In this document: positions 45,271 to 54,706 of the stretch, piece by piece
Position numbering within the stretch: the stretch's first letter is position 1
How the letters are laid out: every line of letters starts with the position of its first letter
Assembly (NCBI GenBank): GCA_964247975.1
Contig: CAXTWH010000026.1
Span: 12,157-76,156 of the forward strand
Direction of reading: 5' to 3'
DNA: 64,000 nucleotides
From: KBS-96 sp964247975
GTDB lineage: Bacteria > Acidobacteriota > Terriglobia > Bryobacterales > Bryobacteraceae
Translations under genes and position numbers: made by a program
Notes under the pieces: generated by a model
What the model saw: the letters and a program-made list of their open reading frames with translations, nothing else
The model's database searches: none
What the model was told of the DNA's origin: nothing

Positions 45271-46317
45271 CTATTCGCTGCTCCAGGCATTGCCTCGCGT
45301 TTTCCAGAACAAAAGGCCGAACACCGGCGCGCCGACAATGGCAGTGAGCAGCCCAATAGGTATCTCTTCCCTGCCCAGGCTGCGCGCAATATCATCCATA
45401 AACAGCAGATACAAACCTCCCAGAATAGCGGCAACCGGCAGTAAGCGCGTGTGTTCAGGACCCACCAGCATTCGCGCTAGGTGAGGAATCACCAGTCCTA
45501 CCCACCCAACGCCGCCGCTGACTGAAACTTGCACCGCCACAATCAGCGCCGAAAGTGCAACAACGATCCAACGCAGTGCCTCTAAATGAACGCCCAGCGC
45601 AGCCGCATCTGTTCCGCCAAGCGAGAGCAGATTGAGTCGCCAGCGCAAAAGCATTAAAGGCACTCCCGCCGCCAGCAGCGTTCCCGACATCAAGGCAAGC
45701 TTCTGATAGCTGGCGCTAGCAAAGCTGCCCATCAACCAGTACAGAATTGAGGGCAGCGTAGTATTCGGGTCTGCTGCTAGCTCAACAAGGCTTGTGAGCG
45801 CGCCGAAAAACGTTCCCACGATCACGCCCGAAAGAACCAGCGCCAGAATTCCGCGCCCGCCGCCGCCAACCTTTGTCAGCCCGAATGCAATCAGAAGCGC
45901 CGATAAGCCGGACACGAAAGCTAAACCAACCACTCCTGCCAGCGGCAAAGACCACAAAATTCCTAACACCCCGCCGAATGCTGAACCTGCTGAAACACCC
46001 GCAATCTCCGGTCCTACCAGTGGGTTGCGGAAAACGCCTTGCAGCGCGGCTCCCGACAAAGACAAGCCCATTCCGCAAAGGGTCGCCAGCAGAACACGAG
46101 GCAAACGCACCAGTTTAACGACCACCCAGGGGATGTTGGCAGAATCGTTCGTCACATGCTGGCCCGATTGCAGCAAGACTCGCAGAATCTCTCGTGTTCC
46201 GAGCGGATAATGGCCCATCTTGAGAGAAATCAGAATACCAGCGCACAACAGCGCGAACAAACCGGCAGTGACTCGTTGCGGATGGTGCGGCTTGCTCCCG
46301 TTTATTAGCTTTTGCAT
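45271..46317 (-). CDS. FecCD-family iron-chelate ABC transporter permease
   Basis: About 348 residues with ten predicted membrane helices. FecCD landmarks are clear: VRLPRVLLATLCGMGLSLSGAALQGVFRNPL, PEIAGVSAGSAFGGV, LALVLSGVIVGTFFGAL, and the C-terminal GWVGLVIPHLARMLVGPEHTRLLP with the coupling segment. The ATG at 46317 is preferred; the frame extends to a GTG at 46356. It is divergent from the receptor gene at 46487, so the roughly 170-base gap is probably a shared regulated promoter region. Confidence 0.93.
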   Translation of the reverse strand: MQKLINGSKPHHPQRVTAGLFALLCAGILISLKMGHYPLGTREILRVLLQSGQHVTNDSANIPWVVVKLVRLPRVLLATLCGMGLSLSGAALQGVFRNPLVGPEIAGVSAGSAFGGVLGILWSLPLAGVVGLAFVSGLSALLIAFGLTKVGGGGRGILALVLSGVIVGTFFGALTSLVELAADPNTTLPSILYWLMGSFASASYQKLALMSGTLLAAGVPLMLLRWRLNLLSLGGTDAAALGVHLEALRWIVVALSALIVAVQVSVSGGVGWVGLVIPHLARMLVGPEHTRLLPVAAILGGLYLLFMDDIARSLGREEIPIGLLTAIVGAPVFGLLFWKTRGNAWSSE

Positions 46318-46438
46318 GGGTGACGTTTTCGATTCTGCAACAAACCATCTCAGCACCTCCGGAGGCTGATTGATTGAATCGTTCTCCGCGCGATGCCGTT
46401 AAACACGGATGTCGTATAAAAGAGTGTATTTCAAATAT

Positions 46439-46451
46439 GACATTTGTAGTG
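46439..46451. promoter_or_regulatory. Candidate operator motif CACTACAAATGTC upstream of the receptor gene
   Basis: GACATTTGTAGTG (reverse complement CACTACAAATGTC) lies between the divergent permease and receptor genes. The identical 13-mer occurs at 10952-10964 near the tRNA-Pro gene, and CTACAAATG again at 10982-10990. TACA-N2-TGTA-like sites are known for BlaI/MecI/CopY-type repressors; here the right half is degenerate (TACAAATGTC). No such regulator gene is seen in this window. Confidence 0.3.
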
Positions 46452-46486
46452 TTAACAAGCCAATTCAAAATACTCTGAGGAGTCGA

Positions 46487-48880
46487 ATGTTCTCTGTTTT
46501 CGCGTGTTTGTTCCGTTTGTTACAAACAGGTTGGAGCCCTTGGAAATGTGCTCAATGGGCCACTCTGTTATCAATCCTGTCTTTCTTTTCATTTCCTGCT
46601 GCGGCGCAATCAAGCAGCATCACTGGCACCGTGAAGGATGCTTCGCAAGGCGTTGTTGCTGATGCGAGTGTTCATCTACGGCGGTTAAGCACCGGCTACG
46701 TCGTTCAAACGAATGCGGACGCGCAGGGTTTGTTTGTATTCAATGGGATAGCTCCAGGCACTTACGAGATTGAGGTTCTGGCGCATGGATTTGACAGGTT
46801 CCTGCAATCCGGCATTGTTGTTAACGCCGGCAAAAGCACCGCCCTGGAAATTAATTTGTCTCTTCCTTCCAGCTCGGAAACAGTGAACGTTTCCGCTTCG
46901 CAACTCACGGAACCAAATGTCAGCCAGGTAGGGCCGTTCACTAACCTGCCTCTCCAGGACACTCCTTACTCCATCAACATCATGACTTCCGATCTCATCG
47001 AGAGTGTGCAGGCTTCCACCGTGGACCAGTTATGGAGATTGAATCCCTTCGTCGAAAATCCCGTTCCGCAAACCCGGACAGGCTCCGGAGTCGGATACAT
47101 TCGAGGGTTCTACACCAATAACCAGCGGGAAGACGGCTTGTACTCTGCTTTTCCTCTTGTCGATATCGAGGATAAAGAAAGCGTTCAAGTGCTTTCAGGT
47201 GAATCCGGCTTTCTGTATGGCGTGAATCCTCCCGGCGGCTTGGTCAACTACGCTCTAAAGCGTCCGACGCTGACTCGTTACAATAGCGTTACGTTTGGAA
47301 CTTACGGTAATGGCAGTGTCTTTGCCCACGGCGATTTCAGCGGACCCATTGATCAGGCAGGACAATTTGGTTATCGGCTCAACCTGTTAGGGCAGGATGG
47401 CAGCACGGCTATTAATTACCAGAACATCTCGCGCTATCTGTTGAGCGGAGCCCTTGACTGGCACGTCGCCTCAAATGCTCTGCTGCGCTTTGACACCTCG
47501 TACAGTCATTACCGGGTGGACGGGTCGCCAGCAGTCTGGCAATTAGGCTATGATGGGCCGGTTCCCGCTGCGCCCGACGCCAGCACGCTCTACGGCCAGA
47601 AATACGACTTTGATTCTTATCGGACGAACAAATCCGGACTTCTCGGCACTTGGGACTTGAACAATTACTTCACGCTGCGCGGCGGAGCAGACCACATGAG
47701 CTATGAGCGCCAGGATTTTTATACAAACAACGCCATAACAACCGCCACCACTTACAACAGCATCGTGCTTCCATTTGCGCCGCGCAACATCACCACCTAC
47801 TCGGGGCAAGCTTTTCTGGATGCCAAATGGTCGTCCGGGCCAATCAAAAATCTCTTCACGTTTGGCTATGATGGCGACATTTATCGCGAACGAAGACACG
47901 AAGACCAGAGTGCTGTTATTACTTTGGCTAAAGGACTGCCGTATCCGGAAGAAACCTATCTGGGCCAGCCTGCTTATAACGTTGGATTAAAGGTAAGCAA
48001 CACCATCAGCCGCATGATTAATCGCAACCTGATTCTGGCCGACACGGTTAATCTCGGTCAGCATTGGACGGTTATGGCAGGCGCGGCCTATGCTGGACTG
48101 ATCCAAAATAATTTTGCTGTTGCCACCGGAGCGCAAACAGCCCGCTACAACAAATCGGAATGGACCCCTTCCGCATCTATCGTCTTTAAGCCCATCGCGA
48201 AAGTTTCCACTTACTTCACCTATATTCAAGGCTTACGGCAAGGCGGAACCGCGCCCGACACCTCGGCAAACCCCGGCGTGGTGCTGCCGCCGATAGAAAC
48301 ATCACAGTATGAACTAGGCGCCAAGGCCGCTCTTGGAAAAGCGCAGCTCACTTTTGCTCTGTTCAACATCAGCGAAGGATTCGAATACATTGACCCTGCC
48401 GATAATTTGTATAAGCAGGCAGGCCGGGAAAATCACAAAGGGCTTGAATTAGGCTTAACAGGCCCGGTCTATCGCGGATTGAGAATCTACGGCGGAATCA
48501 CCCTGCTCGATCCCAGGGTGAAAAGCAACGCCTCGAATCCGCAACTGAACGATTCGCGTCCGCCGAGCGTCGCAAAGCAGTTGTACAAACTATATTCTGA
48601 ATACGATATACCGCAATTGCGAGGACTGGGCGTAACCGGCGGTGTCTTCTACACGGGACGGAGCCCCGCCGATCAGCCGAATCGATACTATGTTCCGGCA
48701 TTTACAACGGGAGATGTTGGGCTGCGATACCGGTGGAGCATCAAGGAAAGGCCATTGACTCTGCGAGCAAACGTGACCAACGTTACGAATAAATCATATT
48801 GGATGGCGAGCGTGTTTGGTTCAAATCTTTACACGGGAGATCCTAGGAGCGTTGCAGTCTCACTGCAAACGAGATTTTGA
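46487..48880 (+). CDS. TonB-dependent siderophore receptor
   Basis: About 797 residues. The signal peptide ends near FPAAAQ. A carboxypeptidase-regulatory-like domain (SSITGTVKDASQGVVADASVHLR) precedes a FhuA/FpvA-type plug (NLPLQDTPYSINIMTSDLIES, RGFYTNNQREDGLYSAFP, VQVLSGESGFLYGVNPPGGLVNYALKRP). The barrel ends VAVSLQTRF. The ATG at 46487 has GAGGAG 5 bases upstream; the open frame begins at 46409. It should import a chelated metal. Downstream, with overlap, are the binding protein and the ChrA-type transporter. The divergent FecCD-type permease and ATPase complete the pathway. Confidence 0.93.
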   Translation: MFSVFACLFRLLQTGWSPWKCAQWATLLSILSFFSFPAAAQSSSITGTVKDASQGVVADASVHLRRLSTGYVVQTNADAQGLFVFNGIAPGTYEIEVLAHGFDRFLQSGIVVNAGKSTALEINLSLPSSSETVNVSASQLTEPNVSQVGPFTNLPLQDTPYSINIMTSDLIESVQASTVDQLWRLNPFVENPVPQTRTGSGVGYIRGFYTNNQREDGLYSAFPLVDIEDKESVQVLSGESGFLYGVNPPGGLVNYALKRPTLTRYNSVTFGTYGNGSVFAHGDFSGPIDQAGQFGYRLNLLGQDGSTAINYQNISRYLLSGALDWHVASNALLRFDTSYSHYRVDGSPAVWQLGYDGPVPAAPDASTLYGQKYDFDSYRTNKSGLLGTWDLNNYFTLRGGADHMSYERQDFYTNNAITTATTYNSIVLPFAPRNITTYSGQAFLDAKWSSGPIKNLFTFGYDGDIYRERRHEDQSAVITLAKGLPYPEETYLGQPAYNVGLKVSNTISRMINRNLILADTVNLGQHWTVMAGAAYAGLIQNNFAVATGAQTARYNKSEWTPSASIVFKPIAKVSTYFTYIQGLRQGGTAPDTSANPGVVLPPIETSQYELGAKAALGKAQLTFALFNISEGFEYIDPADNLYKQAGRENHKGLELGLTGPVYRGLRIYGGITLLDPRVKSNASNPQLNDSRPPSVAKQLYKLYSEYDIPQLRGLGVTGGVFYTGRSPADQPNRYYVPAFTTGDVGLRYRWSIKERPLTLRANVTNVTNKSYWMASVFGSNLYTGDPRSVAVSLQTRF

Positions 48881-48888
48881 GGATTTGC

Positions 48889-49980
48889 ATGAACAATCAG
48901 GCAGACTTCGCGCTTTTTATCATCTTTCCTGTTATTGCCTTGATCGCTTCTTGCTTCAGTCCGGCGCTAGTTCCCGCGCGGCGGACTGAAACGGCTCGCA
49001 CGGTGATAGACGCGCGCGGAAAAGCGGTAGAACTGCAACTGCCCTATCGAGGCTCGGTAATCTACTCCGGCATTGCCATGCCGGATTATCTGCTGGTCAC
49101 GCAATCGCCGGAAACCCTGCTCGACACATTTTCATTTGGCGGAACCAGAACATCCCATTCGCTGTTGCCAAAAATCTATCCGCAACTGAGCAAAGTCCCT
49201 GTCTTGGTCTTCGAACGAGCACAAAGCATTGAAACAATGCTGCTGCAAAAGCCGAGTGCTGTTTTCACCTGGACCTTTGAAACTTCTCAACTGGAGCGTT
49301 TCGGCCTTCCCGCGCTTGGATTGAAAACCGCTTCGGAAGCCGACGCTTTGAAGCGCACCGCCATTTATGCTGATGCGCTAGGCAAAACGCAGCGCGGCCA
49401 GGACGTTGTGCAAAGCTACGGGGAACGCTTCCAAGCTCTCGCCGCCGAACTGCGTCCAGAACAGATTACAAACAAGAAGCGTGTGCTCATGCTGAACCGC
49501 AATGGCGGCATCATCTCCACTCCCAACGGACACTCTATGGTATGGCGTCGGGCTGGTCTCCGGGAAGCTTACCCCTTTCCCGCGATGCGCGGCACCGTCA
49601 ACTTTGAAACGGTTTTGAACATCGATCCCGACATTCTTCTTCTGTCAGGAAATCTTACGCCTCAGGAGATTTTGTCGCAGCCCGAATGGCGATTGCTGCG
49701 AGCCGTCCGAAATAACAGCATGTATGCTCTCCTGCCCGGAATAGCAGGCCAAGCATGGAACATTGTTGATCTGCCTTTTTATGCGCGTTGGCTGGCGGAA
49801 TTGGCTTATCCCGAACGCCTGCCATCCAGCCTGCGGTGCCTCATGCGGGAAACCTACCGGGATGAGCTCGATTACGAAGCTTCTGATGCTGATCTTGACG
49901 AGGCCCTAGGCATGGAGCAGAACGAAGGTTCGCGCGGATACAAGGCATTTGCGGCTGAATCCAGTAGGCTGAAGCAGTGA
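48889..49980 (+). CDS. Periplasmic metal-chelate binding protein (FecB/BtuF type)
   Basis: About 363 residues. An N-terminal hydrophobic signal (FALFIIFPVIALIASCFSP) includes a possible lipobox cysteine. The mature part follows the class III binding-protein layout: TVIDARGKAVELQLPYRGSVIYSG, LLPKIYPQLSKVPVLVF, IETMLLQKPSAVFTW, a long linking helix, then NFETVLNIDPDILLLSG. The ATG at 48889 has GAGGA upstream and follows the receptor stop by 8 bases. The likely ligand is the chelate taken up by the upstream receptor. Its stop overlaps the chrA start (GTGA). Confidence 0.85.
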   Translation: MNNQADFALFIIFPVIALIASCFSPALVPARRTETARTVIDARGKAVELQLPYRGSVIYSGIAMPDYLLVTQSPETLLDTFSFGGTRTSHSLLPKIYPQLSKVPVLVFERAQSIETMLLQKPSAVFTWTFETSQLERFGLPALGLKTASEADALKRTAIYADALGKTQRGQDVVQSYGERFQALAAELRPEQITNKKRVLMLNRNGGIISTPNGHSMVWRRAGLREAYPFPAMRGTVNFETVLNIDPDILLLSGNLTPQEILSQPEWRLLRAVRNNSMYALLPGIAGQAWNIVDLPFYARWLAELAYPERLPSSLRCLMRETYRDELDYEASDADLDEALGMEQNEGSRGYKAFAAESSRLKQ

Positions 49981-51173
49981 AGAAAGGATGGGCATCAAGC
50001 GCGGAAGTTTTTATCGTTTTCCTTCGTCTTGGCTGTACTTGTTTCGGCGGACCCATCGCCCACCTCGGATACTTTCAGAAGGAATTCGTGGATAACAGAA
50101 AATGGTGTGGCGAGAATACGCTGGCTGAACTCATCGCGCTCGCCCAGTCTCTGCCCGGGCCATCAAGCAGCCAGGTAGGATTCGCGCTTGGCGTATTGCG
50201 AGCAGGTTGGCTAGGGGGTTTAGCGGCCTGGGCCGGTTTCACGCTACCCTCGGCTTCGCTCATGCTGTGGTTCGCGCAGAACCACTCACTTTTCGCAGCG
50301 AACGCCGCTATCCCGCTCCTGCACGGATTATAGCTTGTTGCGGTAGCCGTCGTAGCTCAAGCGGTAATCATCATGCGAAGTACGCTCGCGCCGGACCAGA
50401 TTCGAATGGCGGTAGTGATTGCAGAAACAGGCGCAACTTTGTTCTTCTCGCCTGGGTTTTCAACCCTCATCGCTATCGCCGGCGGAGCGGTGGCGGGTCT
50501 GTTTTTTTGCCGAACAAAACAAGCCGAGCTTCGCGAGCGCATTGAGTTGGAACTGTCAAAGGCTACTGGCGTGGGCGCTGCGGTTACCCTCCTGCTGCTC
50601 CTGATTCCGCTCACATTTTTCACCCACTCCTTCGCCCATACCGAACTCGGTGTTTTTTCCATCTTCTTTCGCAGCGGCGCTCGCGTCTTTGGTGGCGGCC
50701 ATGTTGTTTTGCCACTGCTGGAGAACGCTGTTGTTGCGCCGGGTTTAGTCACCCAAGAAACGTTCCTGGCTGGCTACGGCGCGGCGCAAGCACTGCCCGG
50801 GCCACTCTTCTGCTTCGGTGCTTACCTGGGCGCTTCAGTTCGCCCCGCGCTTCATCCCCTGCTTGATGGTGTGCTGGCACTAGTCGGCATATTCACACCA
50901 GGACTGCTTGCCATGAGTGCCGTGCTGCCGTTCTGGAAAGCATGGCGCGGTAATCGGACCATTCACGCCGCGCTTAAAGGGATTAATGCCAGTGTTGTGG
51001 GCATACTCATCGCCGCACTTTTTCAGCCGCTCTGGACTGCCACAGTTCACACCATAGGTGATTTCTGGATTGCTCTTCTGGCCTTAGCCCTTCTCACGGT
51101 CTGGAAAATTCAGCCTTGGATGGTTGTAGTGAGAACCGCGATAGTATGTTCACTTGTCGTGCATCGGCAATAG
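49977..51173 (+). pseudogene. chrA: ChrA-family chromate/anion transporter interrupted by an amber codon
   Basis: A full-length two-half ChrA frame of 398 codons read in one frame with a single TAG at 50331-50333 (codon 119). First half: VFLRLGCTCFGGPIAHLGYFQKEF and ALAQSLPGPSSSQVGFALG. After the TAG the frame continues unchanged as LVAVAVVAQAVIIM, exactly where relatives read GL-K-LVAVAVVAQAV. A single AAG-to-TAG change therefore explains the stop. Second half: ARVFGGGHVVLPLLENAVV and AAQALPGPLFCFGAYLGA. ChrA proteins extrude chromate or move other anions. The GTG start overlaps the binding-protein stop, indicating translational coupling. The two halves could still be made separately (an ATG lies at 50373), as some bacteria use split ChrA proteins. 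Confidence 0.85.
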
Positions 51174-51245
51174 AATTTTGAAGAAGCAGAAACACTAAAC
51201 TGACTTGTCATACGATAAAACCAGTTCTCGAATCGATTTTCCGCA

Positions 51246-52562
51246 ATGGCAATCACTAGCGTCAACAAACCAGTTACGGCTTCCAGTCTCGCTTCCACCA
51301 ACTACAGCGCAATGGCAATGGTCACCACGTTGTTCTTCATGTGGGGCTTCATCACCTGCCTGAACGATATTCTTATTCCGCACCTGAAAGCCATCTTCAG
51401 CTTGAACTACGCCCAGGTGATGCTGGTTCAGTTTGCGTTTTTTTCCGGCTATTTCGTATTTGCCTTGCCTGCCGGCAAACTGATCGAAGCAATCGGCTAC
51501 AAACGTACGATGATCGCTGGCCTACTGACAATGGCGGCGGGAGCGTTGCTGTTTTTACCCGCAGCCAGCCTGCCTTCCTTTCCTTTTTTCCTAACCGCCC
51601 TCATTGTGGTTGCGGCTGGCATAACGGCTTTGCAGGTTTCCGCCAATCCCTATGTATCCGTGCTTGGCCCGCCGGCAACCGCTTCCAGCCGTTTAAATCT
51701 GACGCAGGCGTTTAATTCGCTCGGAACTACGGTCGCGCCCTTTTTCGGCAGCCTTCTCATTCTCAGCAGCGCTCCCCGCAGCATGGCCGACCTCAGCCGC
51801 CTGGCGCCCGATGCTCTTCAACAATACCGCTTGCACGAAGCTTCCACCGTGAAACTGCCTTACCTGCTAATTGCCTTCACGCTGGTTGTTCTCGCCGGAG
51901 TGATTGCCCTGTTCAAACTACCGGCCATCAATGATTCACCGGCAACCCTGGATACCGCGGAACACAATGGCAAACTGCCCAGCATTTGGAAGCAGCGCCA
52001 TCTGGTGCTTGGCGTTGTCGGCATTTTCGTTTATGTGGGAGCCGAAGTAGCGATCGGCAGTTTTCTCATTAATTACTTCACGCAGCCTTATGTGCGCGGC
52101 TTATCGGAACAGGCTGCCGCAACTTATGTTTCTTTTTACTGGGGCAGCGCCATGATAGGCCGGTTTATCGGGTCCGCGATTCTGCAAAAGCTTCGCGGCG
52201 GAGTGGTGCTGGGCGTTGCGGCTATTATGGCGTTTCTGCTTGTTATTACTTCCATTTTAAGTTTTGGCTCGTTGGCGATGTGGAGCATTATTCTGGTCGG
52301 CTTGTTCAACTCAGTGATGTTCCCCAGCATCTTTGCTTTAGCGATCACCGGACTCGGCCCGTTGATGGGCAAAGGATCGGGCCTGCTGGTGGCGGCAATC
52401 GTGGGCGGCGCGATTATTCCTGTCGTTGAGGGCGCATTGGCGGATCGCATCGGCATTCACCATGCCTTCATTCTGCCCGCTTTGTGCTACCTGTACATTG
52501 CCTTTTATGGTTTCAACGGCTCTAAACCGCGTGATGCTGTGTATACGAAAGCAGCAGCGTGA
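51246..52562 (+). CDS. FucP/GluP-type sugar:H+ symporter (MFS)
   Basis: A 438-residue MFS protein of the fucose/glucose-galactose symporter group. Diagnostic stretches: TTLFFMWGFITCLNDILIPHLK, FAFFSGYFVFALPAGKLIEAIGYKR, LQVSANPYVSVLGP, RLNLTQAFNSLGTTVAPFFGSLLIL, and YVGAEVAIGSFLINYF. Twelve membrane helices are predictable. It imports a monosaccharide with protons. The stop overlaps the start of the PQQ dehydrogenase gene by 4 bases (GTGA), so both are co-translated, suggesting the dehydrogenase acts on the same or a related sugar or alcohol. Confidence 0.92.
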   Translation: MAITSVNKPVTASSLASTNYSAMAMVTTLFFMWGFITCLNDILIPHLKAIFSLNYAQVMLVQFAFFSGYFVFALPAGKLIEAIGYKRTMIAGLLTMAAGALLFLPAASLPSFPFFLTALIVVAAGITALQVSANPYVSVLGPPATASSRLNLTQAFNSLGTTVAPFFGSLLILSSAPRSMADLSRLAPDALQQYRLHEASTVKLPYLLIAFTLVVLAGVIALFKLPAINDSPATLDTAEHNGKLPSIWKQRHLVLGVVGIFVYVGAEVAIGSFLINYFTQPYVRGLSEQAAATYVSFYWGSAMIGRFIGSAILQKLRGGVVLGVAAIMAFLLVITSILSFGSLAMWSIILVGLFNSVMFPSIFALAITGLGPLMGKGSGLLVAAIVGGAIIPVVEGALADRIGIHHAFILPALCYLYIAFYGFNGSKPRDAVYTKAAA

Positions 52563-54706
52563 AGCGTATTCTTTTGTTTCTGTTCGGTGGTTTGCTTTGC
52601 GCTCAAACGCACACTACCTGGAGTGATTACGGCGGCGGCGCTGATTCCGCGCAGTATTCCGCTTTGACGCAGATCAATCGCTCGAATGTGAACCAACTTC
52701 AGATCGCCTGGACCTACCAAACCGGCGATGCGAACAAGTACCTTTTCAATCCGGTTGTGGTCGGCAACGTGATGTACGTGCTTGCCAAGAACAATTCCCT
52801 TGTTGCGCTCGATGCCGTTACCGGCAAGGAGCTTTGGGTTCACGCGACCGATCCTAAAACAACGCTCTTAACAAACCGCGGCATCAACTATTGGGAAAGC
52901 AAGGATCGCGCTGATCGTCGTCTACTTTTCGCCGGCAACAATCAATTGCAGGCTTTGGACGCGCAAACCGGAAAACCGATTTTGAGCTTCGGCAAAAACG
53001 GCTGCGTGGATCTGCGCGAAGGACTCGGACGCAATCCTAACAATTTAGCGCTGGTTCAATCCACCACGCCGGGGCGCATCTTTGAAAACCTGATCATTCT
53101 CGGCTCTGCCACGAACCAGGAATATGAATCCGCTCCCGGCGATATCCGTGCTTACGACGTGCGTACCGGTCAACTCGCCTGGACGTTTCACACTGTTCCT
53201 CATGCGGGCGAGTTCGGCTACGATAGCTGGCCGAAAGATGCCTGGAAAACCGTGGGCGGCGCAAACGCCTGGAGCGAGTTAACTGTTGATGAAAAACGCG
53301 GCATTGTTTACGTTCCTACCGGCAGCCCGAAGTACAATTTCTATGGCGCTAATCGCAAGGGCGCAAATCTATTCGGTGATTGCCTGCTCGCGCTCGATGC
53401 CCGCACCGGCAACCGCATCTGGCACTTTCAGATGATTCATCACGACATTTGGGATTACGACAACGCCACCGCGCCCAAACTGCTCACCCTTAAGCACAAC
53501 GGCAAAATGGTGGATGCCGTGGTTCAGGTCGGCAAAGAAGGTTTTGTCTGGGTGTTCAATCGTGAAACGGGCGAACCACTATGGCCGATTGAGGAACGCC
53601 CTGTTCCGAAATCCGATATGCCCGGCGAGGAAACCTGGCCCACACAGCCGTTTCCTTTGAAGCCGCCGCCTTTTGCGCGGCAAAGCTTTACCGCTAAGGA
53701 TCTCAGTCCGTTTATCGACGACCCGGCGGAACGAGCGCGGCTGCGCGACCGGATTGAAAGCGCGCGCAACGAGGGTCTGTTTACTCCGCCCGGCCTGCGC
53801 AACACAATCGAGATGCCCGGCAACAACGGCGGCGCAAACTTCGGGGGCGCAGCAGTTGATCCGCAGAACGGCGCTTTATATGTCGTTTCCAAAGATCTTC
53901 CGGCCATGCTCAAGCTGGAATTAAGCGAAAACAAACAAGGCTCTGCCGGTGACACTCCGGCACAAAAAGGGCAACTGGTATTTGCTTCCAACTGCCGTTC
54001 CTGCCACGGCGCGGACCGAGCGGGCCAGCCTCCCGCTGTTCCGTCCTTAGTCGATGTCATGTCGCGTCTTGCGCCCGATCAGATTCGCCTTGTGGTACAG
54101 CACGGCCAGAACTCCATGCCTGCTTTCCCTAGTTTGACCGATGCGGATCTTGATGCTTTGCTTTCTTACCTTGCCCATCCGGTTGATTTACCGGCTCTGA
54201 AAGAAGCTGCCTCTACAAATATTGCTGACGCTCGTTACAAGAGCGGATTCGGATTCATGTTCACCAGCAGCGGGCTTCCCGCGATTGCGCCACCCTGGAC
54301 CACGCTGACCGCCTACGATCTGAACGAAGGTATTATCAAGTGGCAGATTCCTTTGGGCGAGGTTCCCGAACTGGCCGCTAAAGGGTTCAAAGATACCGGC
54401 AGCCATTTTCCGAAAGTAGGCCCGGTGGTTACCGCTGGTGGTCTCATTTTTGCCGGCACCCGCGACCGCCTCGTCCGCGCGCTGGATTCTTCGAGCGGCA
54501 AGACGCTTTGGGAAGCCGAGCTTCCGGCAGCTTTGGAAGGAATGCCCGCCGTGTATCAAGTGAATGGGCGGGAGTACATAGTGTTCTGCGCGGCGGCTCA
54601 AGCCACCACTCACACGCACAACGTTCCCGGTCATCCCGCGTCGCAGGCTGCCATACCGGGAGCTTATGTTTCTTTTGCCTTGCCTACTTCAAGGAACGTG
54701 AAATGA
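52559..54706 (+). CDS. PQQ-dependent dehydrogenase with embedded cytochrome c domain
   Basis: A 715-residue quinoprotein. After a signal peptide (ILLFLFGGLLCAQ) comes an eight-bladed propeller of the glucose/alcohol dehydrogenase type, with W-docking repeats (QIAWTYQTGDANKY, VALDAVTGKELWVH, YVPTGSPKYNFYG, WHFQMIHHDIWDYDNATAP). A cytochrome c domain is inserted before the last blades: heme site CRSCH at residues 479-483 and the distal Met in NSMPAFPSL. The final blades follow (GLIFAGTRDRLVRALDSSSGKTLWEAEL). It should oxidise a sugar or alcohol in the periplasm and pass electrons to its own heme. The GTG start overlaps the sugar symporter stop. Its 3' end overlaps the convergent ketoacyl synthase gene by 23 bases. 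Confidence 0.92.
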   Translation: MKRILLFLFGGLLCAQTHTTWSDYGGGADSAQYSALTQINRSNVNQLQIAWTYQTGDANKYLFNPVVVGNVMYVLAKNNSLVALDAVTGKELWVHATDPKTTLLTNRGINYWESKDRADRRLLFAGNNQLQALDAQTGKPILSFGKNGCVDLREGLGRNPNNLALVQSTTPGRIFENLIILGSATNQEYESAPGDIRAYDVRTGQLAWTFHTVPHAGEFGYDSWPKDAWKTVGGANAWSELTVDEKRGIVYVPTGSPKYNFYGANRKGANLFGDCLLALDARTGNRIWHFQMIHHDIWDYDNATAPKLLTLKHNGKMVDAVVQVGKEGFVWVFNRETGEPLWPIEERPVPKSDMPGEETWPTQPFPLKPPPFARQSFTAKDLSPFIDDPAERARLRDRIESARNEGLFTPPGLRNTIEMPGNNGGANFGGAAVDPQNGALYVVSKDLPAMLKLELSENKQGSAGDTPAQKGQLVFASNCRSCHGADRAGQPPAVPSLVDVMSRLAPDQIRLVVQHGQNSMPAFPSLTDADLDALLSYLAHPVDLPALKEAASTNIADARYKSGFGFMFTSSGLPAIAPPWTTLTAYDLNEGIIKWQIPLGEVPELAAKGFKDTGSHFPKVGPVVTAGGLIFAGTRDRLVRALDSSSGKTLWEAELPAALEGMPAVYQVNGREYIVFCAAAQATTHTHNVPGHPASQAAIPGAYVSFALPTSRNVK

